The position numbers were made by a program, and so were the translations under genes. Shown piece after piece: positions 20,215 through 32,989 of a stretch of DNA of 64,000 nt. This stretch comes from Piscicola geometra (Eukaryota > Annelida > Clitellata > Hirudinida > Piscicolidae), in assembly GCA_943735955.1 (NCBI GenBank), contig OX030955.1, positions 7,165,769-7,229,768 on the forward strand, given 5' to 3'. A model generated the notes under the pieces. The model searched no databases. It was not told the DNA's origin and was given only the letters and a program-made list of their open reading frames with translations. Position 1 is the first letter of the stretch. The number at the start of each line of letters is the position of its first letter.

Positions 20215-20900
20215 TTTCACTACTTTTTGTGATTTATTTTGTAATTAATTGTTTTAGTGACTAAGACTTAGTCTTAGATTCTAAGACATAGAATCTAAGT
20301 AAACTTTACTTACTTAGACTAAGTAACTTAGTAAAGAAATGATAGAAAAAGTGTATTGCTAAAGTAGATTTCAAATTTCTAATTATTAAATAATTAAAAC
20401 TAAAAAAAAATTATTGTTAACGAATTTTTATTCGATATTTATTGAATCTATAATAGTTGTTTTTCTTTCAATTCAAGTTTGAATATTTGAAATAGTGCAC
20501 AAAATTAATCAAAAGTGAATTTAAGTATTAGTTTCATTAAAATAAAATTTCAACTAATTGAAGCAGTGCTAAAAATCGTTTCGAAAACATGTAATCATAA
20601 TTTAGAATCTTTCACATTTAATAATTTGAAGGTTGAAGACGAATGTCAAACTGGTTGGTGAATTTCCCTCCCCCGTCTGCTAGTTAGGCAGTGAAATACT
20701 TTTGCAATGATTGTTACGGTGAGTTATTATTTCTTCACTTAAAGTCTATAGCTTGAAACTAACTTTTAGCCATTAAACGTCATCACCAACAAGTTTGAAT
20801 AACAACAATAACAATAGTAAAATCTGATTTTAAATAAATGAAAACTACTCGAAACAACTAATAAACTTTAATAAATAAAGTCTTTAAAAAAACAAATAAA
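20215..20900. promoter_or_regulatory. Divergent intergenic region, CIP2A / copy B
   Basis: This stretch of 686 bp separates two start codons on opposite strands, so it must hold both promoters or one shared promoter. A perfect-looking palindromic cluster around 20255-20335 repeats 'ctaagac' and 'cttagt' blocks. From about 20620 it is the inner end of the right duplication arm. No TATA box could be assigned with confidence. Confidence 0.45.
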
Positions 20901-22857
20901 ATGTCAATGGTAACAATGACAGCAACAGAATCAAAAAAGAAAATTGAAAAAAATTTCAGACGAAAAAGACAAAAAGCTTCAAATATTACAAAGTTTAGCA
21001 ATGAGAAGAGAAATAATAAAAATTTAAAAACTGAAACACTTCGGGTTGAGATTAATAATAAAAACAACGTTAATAATATTAATAATAATAATTTATTCAA
21101 GGATTCAAAAAACTTGGTCAATCCAATGCTGCCGTTCCATAAAGAGTCTTTCCGCTTGGACAGTGGCTCTTTGGAGGAGACGTCAGCGATCGACCATCGA
21201 AACCAGCGTCTATCCACATCCTCATCCTATCTGCCCCAACCAAAGTCCAGAAAGTTTAACCAGACGAAATCGCTATTCTGGAAATCGGAAAATCGAAATT
21301 TAAGCTTCGATTTGTTGACTTCGAGTCACAGCACAAACGACAACCAAAACAACACGCAACTGCTGAAGATTTTTGCCGCCAAAAGAGAACGAAACCGGCG
21401 TCTGCTGTCCTCCTCGACCGAGCCACTCGCCTACCCTCGCCTCGAAACATTCGACGATGGAGGCGACTTTTGTTCACGGAAGTCGCCCCACTCGGCCAAA
21501 GGAGGGGGTGAGTTGGAGGACCTCTTGTCGGGCAGGCACGAGGGCAGAGGGCTCTTGCAGCAAGACTGCCCCATCTCGTCTTACAGGGCCTTTTCTTCGC
21601 GCGTCTTTCCCAGTCTGAGCACTTACCCCAGCCAGAACTTCGCTAACTTTTCTGGCGGCTTTTGCAGCAGAGGGGAGTACGATCAACGCGACTTTGAAAA
21701 AAGATATCGTCTTGTCACTGATGATGATGATAATGATGTTGATGAGAGTATAAATGATGACGATGACGACGATGATTATTACAAAGAAAGTTTTGATGAT
21801 GATTCGAGATTGAGTGCATCGCATGGAGAAGTGACTCAAAACGTGTATTACTCCAAAGATGAGAAGGATTGGTCTCCCAACTACAGCAGCTACCTCTTCA
21901 AGCCCAAGAACAAGACCATTTCCTACAACGACACCACCCGACACAGCACCACCCGCCGCAAAAACACCTCCCCCAACAACACCGCAGCTTTTTACAACAA
22001 CCCGCCAACTAGATTATACAAGCCAAAAAATCCTCGATTCAGCAAAAGACAAGCATACAGCCAGAGGAGAGGTGCCAGCCACACTCGTCACCAAGGCAAC
22101 CTTTCCAGTCTCGGCGACCATCTGCGTCAAGACGATTGGAGCGCCAGAAACCACACGCAAAACTCCGCCACCAAATCGAAAGAGAATTCCCTTTACGACT
22201 GCGACAAGAGGCCCAAGCGTCAGGGTGACAACATCGGCAATGATGCTTACCAAGACTTTCTCCTCGAACTCGAAAATCGAAAAAATGTTCAAAACGCTTC
22301 ATACACCGGAGGGAGGCAGTCGACTGTTCGTAGTGGAGTCGAAGAAAAAGAGAAGAAAGAGATTGAGAAGTGTCTTTTGTCCTCCACTGAAAGACTGCAT
22401 TACTCAGGCTTGCGTGCTGTCAGAAGTCCAGAAATCGAAGTGATCAAAAGACATGTGAAATCGACCAAAGAGGTTTTAGAGAGTCTGCAAGATCGATTGT
22501 TGTTGTTGGAGGTGCCGAGGCAGGAAGGGAGTTGTTGTGGAAACACACAAGTTGCAAGTTGCTGCAACACAAAGGCTGCTTGTTGCTGCAACTTTAAAAA
22601 TGCTTGTGCCTGCGACTGTGATGAAGCTTGTGGCTGTGATTGTGATGAAGAATGTTGCTGCAACTTTCGTTGTTGTTGCAACACTGAAGATTGTTGTTGT
22701 TGCAACACTGAAGATGGTTGTTGTTTCAACACTGAAGATGCTTGCACTCCATGTTGTTGTGTGTGTAATGAAGAGGAAGAAGAAGAGAAGGAGAATTATG
22801 CGTCTTCTCCCACATTCTTCCCGACGACTAACAACTTCTTCGAAGAGCAGGAGTACT
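20901..22857 (+). CDS. Exon 1 of duplicated Cys-rich gene, copy B
   Basis: ATG at 20901 follows an A-rich leader (ACAAATAAAATG), which is identical in the two copies from about 20840. The exon encodes about 652 residues up to the donor T/GTGAGT at 22857/22858; if unspliced the frame stops at 22868. The layout is the same as copy A: a basic Asn-rich start, a disordered Ser/Arg/Pro middle, an Asp run at about residues 275-295, then a Cys block (about residues 550-630) with CCNTED/CCNF repeats and an acidic patch. Only a few residues differ, several of them in the Cys block (for example one Cys changed to Phe in DGCCFNTED). The product is soluble and largely disordered. Function unknown. Confidence 0.75.
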
Positions 22858-23245
22858 GTGAGTGTTGACTGACGTTTTCCACTATAAACCACTCTATTTG
22901 ACCACTCCCATACAGTCAATCACACCCAATCAGCATGTTTTGAACAATAATTGACAAAAACAAACATTTTTAAAAAATGTCATCATTACAAAAACAAATA
23001 AAAAACATATTCACACAAAAAGTCGTAATATTCTTTGATTTTTTTTGCTATTTTTTATCATTATCAACACTGCTAGACACTTTAGAGCACTAACCAATCT
23101 TTCCTAGTCACAACCATTTCACTATACTTCCCCTCCACACCTCTATACCTCCACTTTTCCAATTTCCCATTTCTCTTCCCCTCAACTTCTCCTTCTCTTC
23201 ACTCTTCCACTCCTCGATCTCTCGATCCTCCCACTCCTCCACCAG

Positions 23246-26200
23246 ACTCGATGTCTCCATGCTGCGTCTACACACCGAGCCAGTGCGAGCCACAGACGTG
23301 CACTCTCGTATGCCACTTGATCACGCCAGCAACTGAACAACCACCACAAGCACCAGCAGCAGCAGCCTGCCGTGCCCCCAGTCCTCCCTTCTACCCTCAA
23401 AGCACCCACTACCCTGGAAGGTACCCCGAACTGAAGATGAAGAAAAAGAAAGGCGAAAGGGGTAGTGGATCGAGTGGCAAAGATGGTGGGGGGGCTGTTG
23501 GCAGTGGTGATGATGAGAAAGGAGTGAGGAATAGTGGTGGGGGAGCTGATGGTGGGGAGGATGGATCGAATGCGACTCCGCAGCTCAAAAAGAAATTTAT
23601 GGAAAAAAAGAAAATTAAGAAGGAAAAAGGAAAACCTCAAAAATCAGATGCTTCGATAAAAACTTTCAAATCTGACAAATCGGACCAAACCAACAAAACA
23701 AACAAAACAGACAAAACAAACAAATCAGACAAAACAGACAAAACAAACAAAACAAACAAAACAAACAAAACAAACAAAACAAACAAAACAGACAAAACTA
23801 ATAAAACAAACAAAACGACTAAGTCTGAACAAACCATCAAAACAGACAAATCAGACCGAAACGACAGAAGCGACCAGGCAGACAATTCAGAAAAAGCGCA
23901 CAAAAGACAAAAAAGATCTCCATCTTCTGAGGCGGAAACTAAATATAGCAAAAAGCCGAACAAAACGGGAAAGAATTATCTCGGAAAAACTGCGTCGAAA
24001 AGCACCGATGGAGACGGGAGTTTGCACGGCGTTGGCGATGGGAAAAGAAAGGGAACGATGCCTGCATCGAGTGGCATCGACGACGGGTCGAGTACTCTCG
24101 CTGAAGACTTTGAAAGTGTGATTGCTTCTTCTGATGATGAGTTGAAGGGAGGAGGTGGGGACGAGGCAACATGTAGAAGGATTGACGCATCAACGAAGGA
24201 AAAAGAAGAGGAAATAGGCGAGATACTAATGTCGCAGCTGAGCAAGGAAGAGAAGAAGTCGCTGTGGAAGCGCTTCTTGTGCACTGAGTACTGCAAGGCA
24301 CACGAGCAGAAGCACTCAGACGACAGCCAAGGCGTGCACGACACGTCTGCGTCGATGCAGTACGCAGCGAAGATCAGCCACCGCCAACGACACTCCCTCC
24401 GCTCAACAGGCCACCACCACGTCCACAAGGAGTCTCAAGTAGGCGCTAAAGAAATGGCTCGAGGAACAGGAGATGAACTGGGAGGTGATGATGATGATGA
24501 CAAAAAGTCGAGACTGCAGAGACTGGAAGCGCAAATGGTGCATCTAACGGAGCTGGTCACCATGCCAACCATCACCCCCTTGCCTCCTCCCACTGGAGTC
24601 AGGGCAACAAAGGAAGCTTTAAGGGCTGGAGCCGATGCAGGCTTTCTTTCCTCGCAAGCAGTCAGCACTTGCCACACTCGAGCGCCAGACGACGCGGAGG
24701 TCACAGACTCGAGGGACAATAAGCCGCAAAGCGAGGCATCCTTCCTGCAATACAGTGCCCAGCAGCAGCAACTCGAAGCGACCTCTGGCGAGATTCAAGC
24801 AGTGAAGGCGCATTCAGCAAAGAGAGCCGACGTCAAAGACACTGCGAACTTCTCGCTGACAAATGTTTCCTCGCTGCATCAGACTCTGAAGCTCGAAAAG
24901 GCGCTGAAAATGCAAGAAAAACTCAGATGCGAAATGGAAAAAACGCAATTGTTTTTAGAGCAAATGAAAGCGAGACAAATCGAAAGAAAACTAACGAAGA
25001 AGAATCAAACAGCGAAAGTTTTTGCACAAGGGTTTCGTCTTGAAAAATGTCAACAAAATAAAATGTCTTCTCGTGGGAGAACTTCCCCTCTTGCGCTGGT
25101 TGGTCGTTCGACCACAGTGGACTTCCATGGCCAGAAGAATCTTTCAGTTTTTCCCTTTGCAGAATCATCATCATCATCACCACCACCACCCCAAAACTGG
25201 CAAAGACACCCTCTCTGGAACTGCCTCCCAGCTCCCTTATTCGCTGCCCGAGTCTCTCCTCCGAGCAGGCAATCGGAGCCCTCAAACACCGCTGAATCGA
25301 TTGCTCCTCCATTTGGAAAAGATCAAGTCCCACTTGTGAATAGAAACGAATGTGGTGAAGGCATGCAAAATCAACTTGAAGAAAAAACAATAAAGGAAGA
25401 AAAAAATGATGTTAGTGAGATTGATGAAGAGATGGCTGGAAATAAAAAAGTTGGAAAATTTGTTGGGAAAAGAAGTGAAGTGAAGGTGGAAGTGTGGACT
25501 CAAACTGAAGTGGTTGGAAAAACTAAGAACGAATCTTCAGAAGAAGGAAGTTTTAAAAACTTGCTCTCTGAGAAGAGGAAAAGTAAGTCTTCAGTGCCTA
25601 AAAAGAGTGATACAAAATGTAAAGACTTTGATAAAGATGAGAATGATAATGATTATGAAGAAGAGGAGGAGGAGAAGGAGGAGGAAGACGATGCTAATGA
25701 TGATAGTTCTGAGAACGAAATCAGACTGAACCGCGGGTCATCCGAAATATTGATAACGATCAAAAACAAAAAGAATCAAGAAATATCAAACGAAAAGCTG
25801 ATTGGCAAGCTCTTCGAGGCGATAAGCAAGACCAAAAAATCAGTTTCTCGACCAAGCAATGTGAAATCAAAGAGGAAAAAAGCATCTACAAAAGGTGTTG
25901 GAGACGCTGAGAGCCTTTGCAGCTGCGAAGAAGAAGAAGAAGAAGAAGAGAATAAAGATGAAGTTTCGGAAGGCAAGTGCCACAAGAAAAAGTCGTCTGC
26001 AGTAAAGAAGCCATTGTCGATGTCGTCTCTCTTCGAACGCAAGATGCTTCTGGAGAGGGAGATGCAGGACGTCGATCAGACTCTGCGACGAATGAATTCA
26101 TCGAGGAGGCTGGCGAGAGGAGGGTGCTTTGTCGAAGACAGACACGCTCTCAGAGCCACCCGCTCGGCTGCCAGCGGTCGTTACGCCAGGTACTTGCATG

Positions 26201-26502
26201 ATGACGACTGCGACGATGACGACCCCTTCTACGACGACTACGTCTCGCTGCCGGCCTACACCTGCCAGTATGAGCGAGGCTGCGACTTTGATGAGCAGTC
26301 GATCTTCGATTTCGTTGACGATGACGACGACGCTGCCATTTTTATAGACGAGATTGGTTATGAAGACGAGGTGAATGGGAGGACGAGAAACAATAAATAC
26401 GTGTGTGAGCAGGGGAAGAAAAAGGGAGTGAAAAGTGGAGTGAAAAGAAATGTGATAAAACCAAAAGAAAAACCACTTGGTAAATTACAAAAAAAAAGGT
26501 AA
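23246..26502 (+). CDS. Exon 2 of duplicated Cys-rich gene, copy B (intact)
   Basis: The acceptor CCACCAG at 23245 follows a C/T-rich tract. The split codon joins exon 1 in phase, giving a total protein of about 1,737 residues. From its MSPCCVYTPSQCEP start it shows a Pro/Cys region, a Gly/Lys linker, about 45 residues of TNK/TDK repeats, and a helix at KEEKKSLWKRFLCTEYCK, the part destroyed in copy A. Further on come a short amphipathic segment (RLQRLEAQMVHLTELV), a coiled coil (LEKALKMQEKLRCEMEKTQL), very acidic runs (EEEEEEKEEED) and a basic tail. The RLEAQMxxLTxLV motif faintly recalls sickle-tail/p140Cap coiled coils, but this is too short to name the gene. If splicing does not occur, this is a separate 1,083-residue gene starting at 23251. 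Confidence 0.75.
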
Positions 26503-26662
26503 ACTACAAAAAAACCGACCTACCTTGCCAAACCGACCACTCTCCCTTAAAGACAATAACAGAAAAAAGTTAACCAAAGGTTTTAACAAATAAGTCTAAT
26601 AACTCTTTATTACTGTTTTAAATAAATAATGATTTCTGCATTTTATTTTTTTCAAAATAAAG

Positions 26663-27069
26663 ATATAAAATAAAGCATGGAAATTATTTCCCATTAAAAC
26701 AAAAAAGTAGCTATACTTTAAAATAATACAACTTAAAATTATGCAGAAAAAAAACTTTAAATTTAGACTATAGTATTTTTTAGATACTCATCTTAGAAGC
26801 CTATATATGCTCAGAACTTTTTTCGAAATAAAATAAAATAATATAAAAAAACAGAAAATCAGTCTAAGAGAAAACAAAATTTATTTTTGGGACTTTTATT
26901 TAAACTCTGCTTTTATATCAGTCATTAAGAAAGAATTTCGACTTTTATCGGATCAAGTTTTTAGTGTTTTAAAAATCCCCCTATCTTACAGTTTTTATAG
27001 TTCAATTTCAAACTATCAAAATTCATTGAAATATATAAAAAATAATAAAATGTAAAAAATGTGTTTTTT
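26663..27069. other. Outer flank of right arm, AT-rich
   Basis: No gene seen. The sequence aligns weakly with 2920-3260 in reverse complement (diverged duplication flank). It contains several AATAAA sites (26656, 26668) that could serve copy B's transcript. Confidence 0.5.
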
Positions 27070-27484
27070 TAAAAGTCAGGGTAGAAGTCAGAAAGCAGGA
27101 GATTGGAAAAATATGTAGATGGTTCAGATGGAGCGAAAGATAGGATGATGTGTAGGGGGGATAGCTTGACGGTAAGGAATAATGAAATTGTGCGCTGGAA
27201 GTATGAGAAGGAGGATAGGAAGTGTGTTTGTGGGGAAGAAGACAATGAGAGGCACGTTTTGCTGGAGAGTGGGTTGTATGAAGAGTGGAGAGAAGAATGG
27301 CTGACAGTTTGGAGAAGGGAGCGTGGAGAACAGGACCCGATGGAAGGGGTCCTTGGTTACCAGGAGGAGGATCGGAGGATGGAAAAAGTGGTGATGAGAA
27401 GTGTGGGAACGATCTGGAGACAGAGGGAGAGGAGAGAAAGGGGGAGATGAAGATGTGAAGTGTCGACACAAAGGCACTATAAAG

Positions 27485-27488
<4 letters not shown>
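27070..27488 (+). mobile_element. 5'-truncated LINE, 3' end
   Basis: A plus-strand frame (27103-27450) encodes a pol C-terminal tail with a Cys-Cys-His pattern, RKCVCGEEDNERHVLLES, and a Trp/Arg-rich end. This resembles the CCHC-like tail of non-LTR retrotransposon reverse transcriptases. A second copy lies at about 33000-33400 on the minus strand with the same words. Both end in AGGCACTATAAAG or AAAGCACTATAAAG, followed directly by a TAC/TAG triplet tail. Only the last few hundred bases remain. Confidence 0.7.
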
Positions 27489-28379
<891 letters not shown>

Positions 28380-28838
28380 AAAAAAATACTTCATAGTAAA
28401 TAATTTAAATTACACTATTGAGTCTAGAAAAGTCTATAAATTAACTTGAAAAAATTAAATATATATATAATATATTTCCTACAAACTAATCGTAGTTTAT
28501 CAAAGATAATCAAAGTTTTCAAAAAAATGTATTTTAACATTTAGTATTCTTGAAAATCATAAGAAATCAAATAGTCCGAAAATCGCGATTCCACCATTTG
28601 AGTTATGAAAAATAATTTAGAAAATGCTTAAATAGTAAAAGCAGCTTAAAGAAGCAGTAACAAATTGTAAGCGGCAGCATCCAAAATACTGAGACTGAAG
28701 CAGCCTTTGATGCAGTGTCAGCCTTTCGAACCGCTCCTGTAGTACGAACTGCTTTTGGAGACTTAGTAGCTTCTGTTTGATTTTGTGAGTTTTAAATAAT
28801 TGGTGGATGAAGATGCGAGAAAGTTGAGTACATTATTA

Positions 28839-30715
28839 CAGGGCCCGCGCTGGGTCAACATTTTGTGGAGCCAATTTTTTTTTTAAAGTCTCATGTATAA
28901 AAACTTATTTATTTTTAAACTCACCCTTAATAACCCCCACATAGAAAGTGTCTTCTTCGTTTTATAATTATTCTAACTTTTAATTTTATTTTTATAAAGT
29001 GAGCGTTAAATATTTTTTTAGGACAATTAAGGAAACATTAAATTTATTTTTTACAAGTTAACACGGATTATAGCTATAATTTATAGAGAATCTTTCAGAC
29101 AAATATAAATTAATTGTTTAAAAAAACTTGTATATGCATATTCAAACTGATATAATTGTTTATTCATTATTCTGCGTTGTTTCTTATTCGCCCAAAGTTT
29201 TTAAATACATTTAGTCTATTTCTTTAACTTCTTTACCTTCAATAGAGATACTCATTAAATTTTATGAAAAATTTTATATTTATACTATTTCTCAAGTCAG
29301 ATTTTATTAAGTTTTGTCTACTGAATCCTCTTTCACACTTTACAGTTGATACTGGCGATAGTAACAATCGTTTGGCAGCTTCCGCAGATGCTGGATAAGA
29401 ATTAGAGTTTTTAAAGGCCAAACTAGTTGTAGATTTTATGTGAGTGACAGACTTATTACCAGAGCTATGGCTGGCTCGATTGAAGGTGGTGAAGCTGAGT
29501 AGTTCGGGTTGTGAGCTCTTGATACCCTCAGCCTTTAGGTACTCAGATACTGTTTCTATGTCTGAGTGTATTTCGGAAACTGAAATACTTGGATCAAAAA
29601 AATTGTTCATTGCTGTTATTACAGATCCATCCTCGTTGTCTGAAAACCTACTATTGAGGCTTTTTATCATGCTTTCAACAAACTTTCCGCATACAGACTC
29701 AGCTTCAGTTCTCTGTTTCACACTGTCTCGAATAGTGTGACCTTCATAATCAAAAATACACAGACCAAATTCATCAGGCTTTGGAATTTCAGGTATAAGC
29801 TTTAAAAACTTCTGCATCATGGGGCCTGACTTAGTTTTTAACATGTACTCTAAAGTCTGAATAGTTCCTGTTAAAAGAGGTGCAATCTTAGAATAAGCCA
29901 AGTCCTTCTTTTGGTACATTTTGGACAATATAGAAATAGGCTTGAGCACATCAAAAAAAAAGTTAGCAATGTACAAAAACTTGAAGGTTGTTATTGGTTT
30001 ATAAAGACTTAAAGAATGAGGATTATAAAAAGTGAACGCAGGTAATCTTCATTTAAAAATACTTATAATGAAATAATTGAGCTAAATTATACAATTTCAT
30101 TAAGAGTTACCTTTAGAACTCGCATGTTTCAACACCGAGTTTTTTTTAATATTACTGCATCCAAAAGTAAAAGAGTTTTTATTTTGCACCTTCATACATA
30201 GATCACAGTACATTACATTTTTTATATTGTCAAAGCGGAGCCAATTGTTATTAATTTTCCATGTCTGTTGAAATGCTCTGTTTTTTTTCTTTTTGGCTTG
30301 ACTCTTTTACATCCTGAGAACCACTTAAGAAAGACATTTGACAGATTTCTTAGTAATATCTTTTTTAATATCTCTTTAATTTCACGCGACTTTAATGACT
30401 TAACGATATTACAAAGTATGCTATACAACACACGTATTATATAGATTGACAGAGGCTTATATAGATTGATATAGTCTGCACGCGAATGACCAGATTAAAA
30501 CACGAAGCTATTTTTGATTGGCTCAACTTTTTAATAACTTCTTCCTGCGACATTCTTTTAGACAAAGAAACATCTAAAAAATGTCACAAAAAAAATCGAA
30601 CATAAAATGTGGATAAAAAAGATAAAAATTTATTGAGGCCAATCAGGATTCTTTCGGGCCAATTTTGAAAAAGTGGGGCCATTGGCCCCGGTGGCCCTCG
30701 ACAGCGCGAGCCCTG
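28839..30715 (-). mobile_element. hAT element, degraded
   Basis: Its terminal inverted repeats are CAGGGCCCGCGCTG at the left and CAGCGCGAGCCCTG at the right, with one mismatch. The flanks (cattatta / tattatat) are only loosely similar, as in an old 8-bp target duplication. Inside, on the minus strand, is an hAT transposase fragment. The subterminal region repeats 'ggccaat' and 'ggcccc' words. It is about 1.88 kb, so internally shortened compared with full hAT elements. Confidence 0.85.
29239..29976 (-). pseudogene. hAT transposase C-terminal fragment
   Basis: A 245-codon open frame. The C-terminal part has the hAT dimerisation signature: RLLLSPVSTVKCERGFSRQN followed by IKSDLRNSI (compare the usual 'S.S.ERGFS..N.IK...RN.L'). 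The N-terminal half is helical and matches the middle region of ZNF862/KIAA1586-type hAT proteins in style. The N-terminal BED finger and the first catalytic Asp are absent, so it is not an active enzyme. Confidence 0.7.
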
Positions 30716-32460
30716 TATTATATGGAATCATATTCAATCATGAACGATTTAATTCAAAAATTCATTGCTTGTTCAATGTTTTAAGCCTTGGAGCATTTCC
30801 TCATAGTGTTTATTATTATTATTTTATTTATTTCATTAAATATTATTTGTTTAAATTTTTTTCTTAATAATATTTATAATTATAATTAATGAAACATAAT
30901 ACATTAAAAATATAAGTTATCAAAATACAAATAAAAGATAATTTCAATCATTAAAATATACGCGATAACTTTTACTCATTTGAGTGCCAGACCCGTAGCC
31001 ACTTCCTAATTCGAAATACTCTTTTATACTAATGTCAAATTAGCTATAAAAAAAACATTGCGTTAAAACACGATTAACTTTCGATTAAAAATTCTAATCG
31101 TTCGATTAACAGCGATTAATTTTTTCAATCCAGAAAAGATCTAATTTTTAAGAAACGAACCTAGCAATTTAAATTGTAAATGTCTATCATTTCACTAAGA
31201 AAAAAGCTATAAATCCGCGTCATAAAAGTGAAAAGCAAAAATTGCGCCTTATATATGGGTTAATCCAGAATCGATTACAAACTTACGATTTGCAGTGTCT
31301 TACTTGTTTTTATAAAGAATGGAAAATCGTATCCAAGACTGGATGCCTTTTTTTTAGGAAAAGGAATATAAAAATATTATCCATCTAAAATATTCATAAT
31401 AAATACTACGATATTATACTTCCTAGCTATTTAAAAATTGAAAATAGGCTAAAAACGCATGTCTTAAACTTCTTTATCAAATCTCAAATATTAATTACTT
31501 AGATTTATGTTTTAGTTAGTTCTATCCAGTTTGATTTATTCAGTCATAGACATATTTAAAAACGTGTTTTTACTTCTCTCGATTTTAGAATACTCAATTT
31601 ATATGAGTTTTTGGCTGTTCATTCCAACAATTTCTGTTCTGATATTAGCGTCTCGCTGACCATCGTGATTTATTGAGCAACAAGTGAGTAATAAAATATT
31701 ATATTTTTTTTTAATACATTTCATGGGTAAAAAAAGATAAACGTTAAATATTGGGCTCTTTTTTTTATTTTTCGTATAACAATATATAGTTTTATACTAC
31801 GCACACCATGAAGTTAACACAAATTTTCCGCTTCCCATAAGACTAGGATTAGGTGTCACGAATTTACAGTAGTTTTTGTAGTATTTTTATAATACTAATT
31901 GAAGAATTCATTGAATGAAGAGTATTTTGGGATGAGAATCGTCTAATAATTTATTTCATGAAGCTTCTAAACTAGTAAAATAGCACTGTTTGTCCGGTAC
32001 ATTAATACACTAATAAGATTTGCTTATTAATGTAGATTTTAAAATAATTGAAGTTTTAACGTTAAAAAGTAATTGAATATTAATTAAATTATTTTCAAAA
32101 ACCATTTCATAAAGTAAAAAGAGCTATTTTAGTGAAAAATAATAAGTTACGGAGATTTAAATGGCCGTCATTACGGGCTCCATTTTAAGAAGTTGATTTT
32201 AAATTTCTCATTTACGCAGCATATAGTAACAATTGTGTGAAAAAAGATGGAAAAAAGAAAACTAAACAAAAATTAAATTCAGAAATTTTGTATTTTTTAG
32301 ATGAGGTTTTATGGCTGTCAGTGTTCACTGATAATCTGAAAAACTATTTGCTCAATTAAAAAAGATAATTACAATTATTGTGTTTGAAATTATTTTTATA
32401 CTCTATAATACATACATGAGTATACATAAAGCAAGTTTTTTTTGAAATTGAAAACCTAAA
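30716..32460. other. AT-rich region without a gene
   Basis: I see no coding frame with any recognisable motif, and no clear repeat apart from ATT/TAA runs near 30810-30890. It may contain the missing downstream exons of the lectin-like gene at 32.5-34.7 kb, but none could be identified. Confidence 0.4.
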
Positions 32461-32553
32461 TCTAGAAAGAAACAAAGTCTGTAGTCAAATCTGGATTAAC
32501 CCATATATGGTGTTTTACGGAAAGTTTATAAAACTTCCAAAGCGTGCACTCAC

Positions 32554-32957
32554 TTGATTTGATGTAGACTTTCACAGTGTGAACCTTAAGATTCGTTCCA
32601 TTTCCCGATATACGAAGATTGTCGAATTTACCTGATGCTGAGCATGGGATAGTGGTTCTTAATGAAGCCGCAGATTGACCACATTCAAACCATTTGACTT
32701 CTGTCCGAAGAATCACTTTCCATGGAACAGTATAGCAAGGTCCTTTACTATTTTCCTGGCAGTCCCTGTTATTTAATGGCTAATTGTTTTGAAAAATAAT
32801 TATCATCTTTAAAAAAATAGCTTATAGTTTAAAATACATTACATCATAATTTTAAATGTACAAAAACAATAATTTCAATGAAGAACTTGATTAAATAACA
32901 AAAAAACTATATACAGTGTATTGTACACTTTGTAAAGAGCCAAAATAACATTAACAA

Positions 32958-32989
<32 letters not shown>

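Larger units (their letters stand above)
20620..27030 (+). repeat. Right arm of the ~6.4-kb inverted duplication
   Basis: This is the reverse-complement partner of 2920-9345. The core holds the intact copy of the Cys-rich gene. Flank homology continues about 300-400 bp beyond the gene on the outer side and about 250 bp on the inner side, with many substitutions and small indels. Confidence 0.9.
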
